Source: Hydrogenimonas sp.
Lineage (GTDB): Bacteria; Campylobacterota; Campylobacteria; Campylobacterales; Hydrogenimonadaceae
NCBI RefSeq assembly: GCF_029933015.1
Contig: NZ_JAOZOZ010000107.1
Coordinates: forward strand, 1-5,404
Length of the DNA: 5,404 bases
Reading direction: 5' to 3'
The position numbers and the translations under genes are program-made. The notes below the pieces were generated by a model. It searched no databases. It was given only the letters and a program-made list of their open reading frames with translations, and was not told the DNA's origin. Below are positions 1 to 4,329 of the stretch, one piece after another. Position 1 is the stretch's first letter, and each line of letters opens with the position of its first letter.

Positions 1-232
1 TGACGGCATCACACCCTTTCATCGCTTTTTCCAGAGTTTTCTCATCCCTGATGTCACCCCGGACGAATTTCAGCGACTTTCCGGTGATTTTTTCCACCCG
101 CCTCAGTGCCTCTTCACTGGCGTTGCTCAGGTTGTCATAGACGACCACATCGTATCCCGCATTCAAAAGCTCTACGCAGGTATGCGAGCCTATATATCCG
201 GCGCCGCCGGTGACGAAGATTTTTTTAAACAT
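1..232 (-). CDS. galE: UDP-glucose 4-epimerase, N-terminal part (cut by window edge)
   Basis: The first 77 residues of an extended short-chain dehydrogenase/reductase are present; the rest lies beyond base 1. The start MFKKIFVTGGAGYIGSH carries the Rossmann dinucleotide motif GGAGYIG (residues 9-15). It is followed by VVYDNLSN (D33, which in this family contacts the adenosine ribose of NAD) and VRGDIRD (residues 58-63). This order and wording are typical of GalE, which interconverts UDP-glucose and UDP-galactose in the cytosol for LPS, capsule and glycan precursors. The ATG at 232-230 is chosen because AAAGG lies about 7 nt upstream and the dinucleotide motif starts at the usual distance. The catalytic Tyr-x3-Lys lies outside the window, so a related nucleotide-sugar epimerase is not excluded. 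An extended -10 promoter lies upstream, and beyond it an IS1-type element. Confidence 0.88.
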   Translation of the reverse strand, partial: MFKKIFVTGGAGYIGSHTCVELLNAGYDVVVYDNLSNASEEALRRVEKITGKSLKFVRGDIRDEKTLEKAMKGCDAV

Positions 233-281
233 TTTTCAGCCTTTCGAAAAAAAAAATTTGTTTCATTTTTTTGATAAATCC

Positions 282-287
282 AGTATA
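282..287 (-). promoter_or_regulatory. Candidate extended -10 promoter of galE
   Basis: On the minus strand the sequence reads TTTGGTATACTGG, a TG-n-TATACT extended -10 box. No convincing -35 hexamer is found 16-18 bp upstream, which is common for vegetative promoters in Campylobacterota. Transcription would start near 275, giving a leader of about 42 nt. That leader contains a T10 run (complement of 247-256) just before the AAAGG ribosome binding site. The nearby IS ends 36 bp upstream of this box, so it leaves the core promoter intact. Confidence 0.4.
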
Positions 288-323
288 CCAAATATATCCA
301 TTAGGTATGGAAAGAAAGTCACT

Positions 324-348
324 GGGCACTGACGAATCAGGCATACAA
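324..348 (+). repeat. Left terminal inverted repeat of the IS1-like element
   Basis: It begins GGGCACTGACGAA and ends CATACAA, with five bases between. The complement of 1081-1105 has the same 13-base start and 7-base end and differs at only three of the five middle bases. The outer limit is set where the match stops. A weaker GGA..GAAAG similarity further out on both sides needs gaps and was not included. Confidence 0.85.
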
Positions 349-349
349 T
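344..349 (+). promoter_or_regulatory. Possible -10 box for the transposase, at the inner edge of the left repeat
   Basis: TACAAT lies 17 bp before the ATG at 366, overlapping the inner end of the left terminal repeat. Promoters overlapping the left end are known for IS1. No clear -35 hexamer is present at 16-18 bp spacing and no Shine-Dalgarno sequence precedes the ATG, so expression would be weak, as is usual for a transposase. Confidence 0.3.
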
Positions 350-365
350 TTGCTTGTAATCGAAC

Positions 366-656
366 ATGAAAAGAAAAGAGTGCAGAAAGTGTCAATCAAA
401 ACGGATCGTTAAAGCAGGTTTCAAGAAATTGGCGGAGGGGAAAGTACAACGCTTCAAATGCCAGGAGTGTGGTTACTATTTTACAGGTGTAGAGCGGTAT
501 CACTACCTTCCTCCTGACAAAGTGGCGTTGATTCACCGTATGTACGAGGAGAAAGGCGAGATGCGTAAGATTGCCAGAGTTCTGGGAATTACCCTCAAAG
601 CGGTGCAATATCATCTTAAAAAAAAAGATGAAAGAGATGACTCGGTTTTATCGTGA
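366..656 (+). CDS. insA: IS1-family InsA-like protein (zinc finger and HTH)
   Basis: This 96-residue protein has an N-terminal Cys4 zinc finger (C6, C9, C32, C35) followed by a helix-turn-helix at about residues 67-85 (KIARVLGITLKAVQYHLKK). The same order and length occur in IS1 InsA (91 aa), where the protein binds the terminal repeats and represses transcription. When fused to the downstream frame, it supplies the DNA-binding half of the transposase. The start is the first ATG after the left repeat; there is no obvious Shine-Dalgarno site. The frame reads through a run of nine A (618-626) and stops ten codons after it, as expected if the tail after the slip site has no role of its own. The catalytic frame overlaps it in the +1 phase. 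Confidence 0.85.
   Translation: MKRKECRKCQSKRIVKAGFKKLAEGKVQRFKCQECGYYFTGVERYHYLPPDKVALIHRMYEEKGEMRKIARVLGITLKAVQYHLKKKDERDDSVLS
618..626 (+). promoter_or_regulatory. A9 slippery run joining the two transposase frames
   Basis: Nine consecutive A follow CTT at the end of the HTH coding part. The upstream frame reads the run as three lysine codons. The catalytic frame is reached only by a net +1 change (loss of one A, or gain of two). With one A fewer, 366-1092 becomes a single uninterrupted 241-codon reading frame, close to the 232 aa of the IS1 InsAB' transposase. RNA polymerase slippage or ribosomal frameshifting on the run could supply this, or the run may have grown by one A and switched the gene off. 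Confidence 0.6.
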
Positions 657-1092
657 GAGTGTCGCAAAGATACGAAACTCGTTGAGATTCGAGTACAGCG
701 TCATGGATGAACTCTTTACCTTTGTCGGAAAGAAGTCGAACCGTTATTACGTATGGACAGCGATGACCTATACCCCAACGGGTAAACCTTTCTATTTTTA
801 CCGTTTGTGCAAACATCGCAATACCGACGAACTCTTCGAATTCGAACTCGACCTTCCCAAGGTTGAAAAGATCTATTGTGACGAAGCTTTCACGTATGAT
901 GCCATGTATGCCGATAAAGCGATTCAGGCCAAAGGGGCGATGACCAATAAAATTGAAAACCTCAATTCGCAATTGAGGGATAAAATATCTTATCTTGTCA
1001 GACGCTCCAAAGCACATGCCAAATCCGTCGAATGGCTTGATTACAGGCTCGCTATCTTTTTCAATGCCAAAAACCTTGGATTGTATGGCTAG
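628..1092 (+). CDS. insB: IS1-family transposase catalytic domain (InsB-like, DDE)
   Basis: The frame is open from at least 571; the ATG at 628, just after the A9 run, is given as a nominal start, but the active product is more probably the fusion with the upstream frame. The DDE triad can be placed by comparison with IS1. The first Asp is in VMDELFTFVGKKS (codon 706-708), the second in KIYCDEAFTYD (about 880-882), and the Glu in NKIENLNSQLRD (about 955-957). The last is followed by SKAHAKSVEWLDYRLAIFFN, matching the IS1 C-terminal stretch. The protein cuts and joins the element ends. There is no premature stop or missing catalytic residue, so only the A9 junction decides whether it is functional. 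Confidence 0.85.
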   Translation: MKEMTRFYRESVAKIRNSLRFEYSVMDELFTFVGKKSNRYYVWTAMTYTPTGKPFYFYRLCKHRNTDELFEFELDLPKVEKIYCDEAFTYDAMYADKAIQAKGAMTNKIENLNSQLRDKISYLVRRSKAHAKSVEWLDYRLAIFFNAKNLGLYG

Positions 1093-1105
1093 TTCGTCAG
1101 TGCCC
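1081..1105 (-). repeat. Right terminal inverted repeat of the IS1-like element
   Basis: On the minus strand it begins GGGCACTGACGAA and ends CATACAA, pairing with 324-348 at 22 of 25 positions. The last codons and the TAG stop of the catalytic frame lie inside it, so the coding sequence constrains the repeat. Confidence 0.85.
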
Positions 1106-1141
1106 TCCTTTCTCCAAACTCCATCCAACATCGATATTCGG

Positions 1142-1147
1142 TATAAT
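1142..1147 (+). promoter_or_regulatory. -10 box of the phosphoribosyltransferase gene
   Basis: A perfect TATAAT lies 38 bp before the ATG, in the 80-bp stretch between the IS right end and the gene. The -35 region (about 1119-1124, CTCCAT) is poor, in line with -10-dominated promoters of Campylobacterota. Transcription would begin near 1154, leaving a leader of about 30 nt with the strong ribosome binding site. The right IS end lies too far upstream to provide a -35 box. Confidence 0.5.
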
Positions 1148-1173
1148 GAAAACAACTTACATTTCTCTATTGG

Positions 1174-1180
1174 AAGGAGG
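1174..1180 (+). promoter_or_regulatory. Strong Shine-Dalgarno site fixing the phosphoribosyltransferase start
   Basis: AAGGAGG ends 5 nt before the ATG at 1186, close to full complementarity with the 16S rRNA tail. It settles the start, which also fits the family's usual N-terminus (FKDRKDAGRHLA). Confidence 0.8.
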
Positions 1181-1185
1181 GTATC

Positions 1186-1830
1186 ATGCGCTTCAAAGAC
1201 CGAAAGGACGCCGGTCGTCATCTGGCTCAGGCTCTGCTCCCCTACCGCGATGAAAATCCACTCGTACTGGCCATTCCCAGAGGCGGTACGGAGGTCGGCT
1301 TCGAAGTGGCCAAAGCGCTGAATGCGGACTTCGACCTGCTTATCGCCCGCAAACTCCCCTTCCCCGACAATCCCGAATCGGGCTTCGGTGCCATCGCCGA
1401 AGACGGCTCGATCTACATCATCCCCTACTACGCCGACCTGCTCGATCCCGACCTCATAGAGAGCATCGTGGAGTACCAGAAAGGAGAAATCGAGCGACGT
1501 ATCCGGACACTTCGCGGCGGACGGCCCGTCACGCCGGTGAGAGGCCGTACCGTCATCCTCGTCGACGACGGTATCGCCATGGGCTCGACGATGCATGCCG
1601 CCATCGCCTTCTGCAAACATCAGGGCGCGGGCAAAATCGTCGTGGCCGCACCCGTCGGCAGTCCGCGCGTAAAAAGGGAGCTGGAGGAGATCGTCGACGA
1701 CGTCGTCATTCTCTCGACGCCTCCCTGGTTCAGGGCCGTGGCCGAAGCCTACGAAAACTGGTACGACGTGAGCGACGAGGAGGTTCTGGATATCATGCGG
1801 CGCTGGAGGGAGTTCAGGGGTTCAGATTGA
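1186..1830 (+). CDS. Stand-alone phosphoribosyltransferase, COG1926 type
   Basis: This 214-aa type I phosphoribosyltransferase fold protein has the signature PRPP-binding loop VILVDDGIAMGSTM at residues 123-136. It also has an N-terminal PRGG turn (31-34), which in this fold binds pyrophosphate, and a hood-like segment around RKLPFPDNPESGFGAI. This arrangement and length match the COG1926 'predicted phosphoribosyltransferase' family, soluble enzymes whose acceptor substrate is not established. A role in base or nucleotide salvage is only inferred. The loop has Met and Ser in IAMGST where the family usually has IATGAT, with the two Asp and the Gly retained. The gene appears monocistronic, with its own -10 box and strong ribosome binding site. 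Its 3' end overlaps the convergent unknown gene by 17 bp. Confidence 0.88.
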   Translation: MRFKDRKDAGRHLAQALLPYRDENPLVLAIPRGGTEVGFEVAKALNADFDLLIARKLPFPDNPESGFGAIAEDGSIYIIPYYADLLDPDLIESIVEYQKGEIERRIRTLRGGRPVTPVRGRTVILVDDGIAMGSTMHAAIAFCKHQGAGKIVVAAPVGSPRVKRELEEIVDDVVILSTPPWFRAVAEAYENWYDVSDEEVLDIMRRWREFRGSD

Positions 1831-2416
1831 ACTTCAGCGTCAGCCCCTCTTTCGTTTCGAGTATCCGGGCGTAGGAGGGGATCGGGGGTTTCTGTTTCGC
1901 CAGGGCGTTGGAGAGCGACTTGGCCACATGGTGGAAGTTGCGGTGCATCGGGAAGACGATGTAGCGGACGTTCCCCTCTTTCAGTTTTTGGGCCAGCAGA
2001 TCGATCAGCACGTAGTAGACCGCTTTGTTGACGGCGCGCTGGACGACATAATCTTCCATCAGCGCGATGTTTTTGAGCCACACTTCCTTCTCCAGAGGTG
2101 CCATCAGTCTGTTCTCTTCCGCCCTCTTCGCCATTTCACGAAGATAATCGTGTGTTTCGGATGCCGCTTTTTCCATCTTTTCGTCGATTTTCGGATCGTA
2201 CTTCTCTATCTTTTTCAGAAGCACTTCACCGTCGAACGCCTCTTTTTTGATGCCGAATCGCAGCGTCCCTTCATGCAGGGTTCTGGCGTCGAGGGCTTCG
2301 ACGAGCTGAATCAGCGTATCGAGATAGATGTAGCGGTCCTCTTTGGCATAATCGAAAAGCACGCCGTATTTCGAGCAGACCGGTTTGGGGCCTGCGTATT
2401 CGAGTCTGGGTTTCAT
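1814..2416 (-). CDS. Conserved-looking soluble protein of unknown function, third gene of the lipoprotein operon
   Basis: I do not recognise this 200-aa protein. It has no signal peptide or membrane helix. The middle (about 64-120) is charged and helical (KKIEKYDPKIDEKMEKAASETHDYL and onward), possibly coiled coil. The C-terminal part has more specific character: EDYVVQRAVNKAVYYVLIDLLA (121-142), then RYIVFPMHRNFHHVAKSL with several His and Arg. The ATG at 2416-2414 is preferred over an in-frame ATG at 2446 because AAGGA stands 5 nt before it and it overlaps the upstream stop codon in an ATGA junction, a sign of translational coupling. The neighbours suggest a cytoplasmic partner of a membrane protein and a lipoprotein, but nothing in the sequence proves that. 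The 3' end overlaps the phosphoribosyltransferase gene. Confidence 0.75.
   Translation of the reverse strand: MKPRLEYAGPKPVCSKYGVLFDYAKEDRYIYLDTLIQLVEALDARTLHEGTLRFGIKKEAFDGEVLLKKIEKYDPKIDEKMEKAASETHDYLREMAKRAEENRLMAPLEKEVWLKNIALMEDYVVQRAVNKAVYYVLIDLLAQKLKEGNVRYIVFPMHRNFHHVAKSLSNALAKQKPPIPSYARILETKEGLTLKFNLNP
1817..1835. terminator. Weak hairpin in the convergent overlap of two genes
   Basis: GTTCA-GAT-TGAAC (1820-1832) forms a 5-bp stem with a 3-nt loop, extendable to 8 bp with two G-U pairs on the plus-strand RNA. It straddles the stop codon at 1828-1830 and lies where the two transcripts meet. There is no U-tract after it on either strand, so it may only weakly affect termination. Confidence 0.2.
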
Positions 2417-3054
2417 ATGTTCCTTTTTTGTCTGCAGAGTTTCCAAAACGCCAAAATCCCAAGCAGATATCCGGCCCAGTAGAGTGGCGCCGGAAAGTTT
2501 TCCGGTACGCCCCCTTCGAGCACATCGATCCCAGGGAGGATGAAAGAGCCGACGATGATCACGCCGGCGAGCAGCTCCAGCAGGATGAATTTCCGGTCAA
2601 AATCGACGAATTGGCCCCGGTCGTTGAGTGCCAATACGTATATGCCGTATACGATCAGTGTCGCGGCCACCAGCACCGGTGCCCAAACGGGGCCCGCCCA
2701 GGGTGTCGGGATGAGAAAGAGTATATCCCATGTCATCGGCGACGCGGGCCAGTCGAGGACGATTTTGAGGAAAACGTAGTAGAAGATATCCCAGATTCCG
2801 AAAAGCAGGAAAAAGGCGGCCACTTTGCTCTGCATCCGCTCGAAAGAGAGTGTCGCCGTCGCCCAGATGATCAGAAGCGTCGTCGCTTCCCGGACGATCT
2901 CGTTGATCAGGATCTTCGGTTCGATCGGTACCAGCGGAAAGGCGAAACCCTCCGGATAGTAGAGTGCCCTCAGATAGACGACGACGGAGCTTTCGATGAA
3001 TCCGAACGTGATCCCCCACACCAAGAGCCAGAAGAGTTTGCGAAACAGTCCCAT
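2413..3054 (-). CDS. Polytopic inner-membrane protein of unknown function
   Basis: This 213-aa protein has about six hydrophobic segments: residues 7-28, 55-71, 77-99, 122-143, 156-174 and 189-206. The N-terminus MGLFRKLFW and the C-terminus KLCRQKRNI are basic, suggesting both face the cytoplasm. Between helices 3 and 4 lies a distinctive stretch, GIWDIFYYVFLK then TWDILFLIPTPWAGPVWAP, rich in Trp, Pro and acidic residues and possibly re-entrant. I recall similar stretches in unnamed membrane proteins of other bacteria, but know of no assigned function. It starts 6 bp after the lipoprotein stop, with a weak GAGAAAG ribosome binding site, and its TGA overlaps the next ATG. It is therefore in the middle of a three-gene operon. 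Confidence 0.82.
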   Translation of the reverse strand: MGLFRKLFWLLVWGITFGFIESSVVVYLRALYYPEGFAFPLVPIEPKILINEIVREATTLLIIWATATLSFERMQSKVAAFFLLFGIWDIFYYVFLKIVLDWPASPMTWDILFLIPTPWAGPVWAPVLVAATLIVYGIYVLALNDRGQFVDFDRKFILLELLAGVIIVGSFILPGIDVLEGGVPENFPAPLYWAGYLLGILAFWKLCRQKRNI

Positions 3055-3060
3055 TCTTTC

Positions 3061-3648
3061 TCAGAAACGGTAGGAGTCGATATGTTCGACGACCATGTCG
3101 ACCACCTCGTCGAGCGTCTCCTGCAGATACTCTTTGATCGCAGATTCGGAGCTGAGAGGCGGGACCCATTTGCGCTGGGTCAGACCGATCTTCTTGATGA
3201 TGCGCTGCGATTTGCCCTGGCGCATGAAAAGCGTCACGTAGACCTGCGCTTCGAGGTTCTCTCCGGTCAGTCTGTCCCGGTCGAGTTTCGCCTCGATTTT
3301 GTCGATGCGGATGTAGACACGGGCGATTTTGGGATGGTGGGTGCTTTTGGGGGTGATCTTGCACCCCTCCGCGCCCAGGGCCTTTTCGAGCGCCTCTTTG
3401 AACCATTTCTCCATATTCTGGGAGGTTTTGACCATGGTGACCGCTTTGCCCTTTTTGACGATCTCTCCGACGACCTCTTTCTGTTTGCGTTTGTCCACGA
3501 TGCCCGAAACGAAGATCGTGCCGCATTTCTGGAAAGCGGCCTGGCCGGGTACGTAGGGGTCGAGGGCGATGTTCGCCACCGGCTTCGTCGCACAGCCTCC
3601 CAGCAGCAGGATCGAAAAGAGTATGAGCGGGATGAATCTATTTTTCAC
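3061..3648 (-). CDS. YajG-like lipoprotein, first gene of a three-gene operon
   Basis: With a GTG start at 3648-3646 the protein is 195 aa and begins with a classic lipoprotein signal: KNR, then FIPLILFSILLL, then the lipobox LGGC with Cys at position 19. AAAGGAA stands 5 nt before this GTG. The in-frame TTG at 3678 and ATG at 3663 would put extra charged residues ahead of the signal and lack such a site. The mature part resembles E. coli YajG in layout. There is a short linker, a strand with VSGIVDKRKQ, a helix NMEKWFKEALEKALGAEGC, a strand ARVYIRIDKIEAKL, and a C-terminal helix IKEYLQETLDEVVDMVVEHI. This is a topology match by eye, not a database result. The site of action would be the periplasmic face of the inner or outer membrane; Ala at +2 favours outer-membrane sorting by the E. 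coli rule. Confidence 0.8.
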   Translation of the reverse strand: MKNRFIPLILFSILLLGGCATKPVANIALDPYVPGQAAFQKCGTIFVSGIVDKRKQKEVVGEIVKKGKAVTMVKTSQNMEKWFKEALEKALGAEGCKITPKSTHHPKIARVYIRIDKIEAKLDRDRLTGENLEAQVYVTLFMRQGKSQRIIKKIGLTQRKWVPPLSSESAIKEYLQETLDEVVDMVVEHIDSYRF

Positions 3649-3686
3649 GATATTCCTTTCCATCGCAGTTTTCTTCAAAGTTCGTT

Positions 3687-3692
3687 ATTTTA
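3687..3692 (-). promoter_or_regulatory. Candidate extended -10 promoter of the lipoprotein operon
   Basis: The minus strand reads AATGGTAAAATAACG, a TG-n-TAAAAT extended -10 box. Transcription would start near 3680, about 31 nt before the GTG start at 3648. No good -35 box is visible. The element 3702-3738, a spaced inverted repeat, lies immediately upstream where a regulator could act. Confidence 0.4.
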
Positions 3693-3701
3693 CCATTCGA
3701 T

Positions 3702-3738
3702 ATGTTAAAGCTTTTTTGAACGATACAATTGTTAACAT
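3702..3738. promoter_or_regulatory. Spaced inverted repeat between divergent promoters, possible operator
   Basis: ATGTTAA at 3702-3708 and its exact complement TTAACAT at 3732-3738 have centres 30 bp apart, about three helical turns. The right half sits in the 8-bp palindrome TGTTAACA (3730-3737), next to a second palindrome ACAATTGT (3725-3732) that overlaps the putative -10 box of the rightward gene. The placement suits control of both divergent units, but short AT-rich palindromes also arise by chance. Confidence 0.25.
3724..3729 (+). promoter_or_regulatory. Candidate -10 box of the zinc-repeat gene pair
   Basis: TACAAT lies 15 bp before the ATG at 3745, so the transcript would carry only about 9-10 leader bases and no Shine-Dalgarno sequence. 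The first gene would then be translated as a nearly leaderless message. An in-frame TAA at 3733-3735 excludes a more upstream start codon. No -35 hexamer is apparent. Confidence 0.35.
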
Positions 3739-3744
3739 CCCGTC

Positions 3745-4329
3745 ATGCAAAAAAAACCGATCAAACTCGGCGACTGTCCCAGGTGCGGCGAACCGGTCGT
3801 GGAGCGTCAGGGCTTCTATGGCTGCGAAGGATGGCGGGAGGGATGTGATTTCACCGTTTCCGTGCAGGCGCTCGCGTCGATCGGCCACCCGGTGATCTCG
3901 GCCAGACAGATGCGCAAACTTCTCAAAGGGCCGACCCGTATGAGTTTCAGGATGGCCAACGGGGTCGAAAAGCTCTTTATGGTCGAACTGCGTGAAATCG
4001 ACGGACGGTGGCGGCCGTGGATCGATTTCGAGGCGGGAAGCGAGCTGGAAGTTCTGGGTGCCTGCCCGCTCTGCGGTGCCGACGTGGTGGAGTCTCCTCT
4101 GAGCTACGGGTGCTCCCGCTGGGAGGAAGGGTGTGAATTTGCCATATTCAAAAATTCGATTAAGCGTTTCGGCGGTAAAATGCTCTCCAAACAAAAAGCG
4201 AAAGAGCTCCTGGAAAAAGGAGTCACGGTCGTGACGATCCGGGGATTCGACGGATCACAGAGGCAGGTGCCTCTGCGGCTGGACCGGGAGTTCGGATGCA
4301 AAATCGATTTCGACGAAGGAGAAGAGTGA
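3745..4329 (+). CDS. Free-standing protein of two topoisomerase-type C-terminal zinc repeats
   Basis: The 194-aa protein consists of two similar units about 96 residues apart, each opening with four cysteines in identical spacing C-x2-C-x12-C-x6-C (C11, C14, C27, C34 and C107, C110, C123, C130). Each reads roughly CPxCGxxVVE...YGC..W.EGC.F followed by an isoleucine-rich helix, a 'LS..QxxxLL.G' helix (complete in the second unit) and a strand ending W/K-IDF. This is the look of the C-terminal repeat of type IA topoisomerases (Pfam Toprim_Crpt family, related to their zinc fingers), where such repeats contact single-stranded DNA. No Toprim or topoisomerase core is present, so it cannot be a topoisomerase itself; nucleic-acid binding is the inferred role. 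It is coupled to the downstream acidic gene by a TGATG junction. The start is the only ATG possible after the stop at 3733. Confidence 0.8.
   Translation: MQKKPIKLGDCPRCGEPVVERQGFYGCEGWREGCDFTVSVQALASIGHPVISARQMRKLLKGPTRMSFRMANGVEKLFMVELREIDGRWRPWIDFEAGSELEVLGACPLCGADVVESPLSYGCSRWEEGCEFAIFKNSIKRFGGKMLSKQKAKELLEKGVTVVTIRGFDGSQRQVPLRLDREFGCKIDFDEGEE
4316..4321 (+). promoter_or_regulatory. Internal Shine-Dalgarno site for the acidic downstream gene
   Basis: AAGGAG sits inside the last codons of the zinc-repeat gene, 7 nt before the ATG at 4329 that shares its A with the upstream TGA. It decides the start against an in-frame ATG at 4296, which would add a run of five arginines and lacks such a site, and against GTG at 4326. 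Confidence 0.75.

Larger units (their letters stand above)
324..1105 (+). mobile_element. Complete IS1-family insertion sequence, 782 bp
   Basis: The element is bounded by 25-bp imperfect terminal inverted repeats (324-348 and 1081-1105, 22 of 25 identical). It carries two overlapping frames resembling IS1 InsA (zinc finger plus HTH) and InsB (DDE catalytic domain). Its length is close to the 768 bp of classical IS1, and the stop codon of the second frame (1090-1092) lies inside the right repeat, a compact IS1-like layout. Its base composition is clearly AT-richer than the flanking chromosomal genes, consistent with recent arrival. The 8-9 bp target duplication expected for IS1 is not seen: AAGTCACT precedes the left end and TCCTTTCT follows the right end. 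It occupies the space between galE and a phosphoribosyltransferase gene and interrupts no recognisable gene. Confidence 0.88.

Noticed and set aside
297..311. Short inverted repeat TCCAT/ATGGA left of the IS
   Set aside because: A 5-bp stem with a 5-nt loop is too short to support a terminator or operator, and it does not match the other IS flank.
309..323. Possible outward extension of the terminal repeats (GGA..GAAAG on both sides)
   Set aside because: The similarity needs gaps of several bases and still yields no flanking direct repeat, so the ends were set at the ungapped 25-bp match.
616..1620. Minus-strand open frame of 334 codons
   Set aside because: It runs opposite the IS catalytic domain, across the IS end and into the phosphoribosyltransferase gene, joining unrelated sequences. 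The sense frames carry recognised motifs, so this is a shadow.
2597..3526. Minus-strand open frame of 309 codons overlapping the membrane protein and lipoprotein in another phase
   Set aside because: It has a low-complexity Arg/Gly/His/Pro composition and no family resemblance. It spans the junction of two real genes in a different frame.
3648..3678. Longer lipoprotein start at TTG 3678 or ATG 3663
   Set aside because: Both place charged residues before the signal peptide and lack the ribosome binding site seen 5 nt before GTG 3648.
2428..3708. Long plus-strand open frame of 426 codons opposite the lipoprotein operon
   Set aside because: It is antisense to two or three well-supported genes (lipoprotein signal, membrane helices, ribosome binding sites, coupled junctions). 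Its product is a featureless Asp/Arg/Glu/Phe-rich string typical of a shadow frame.
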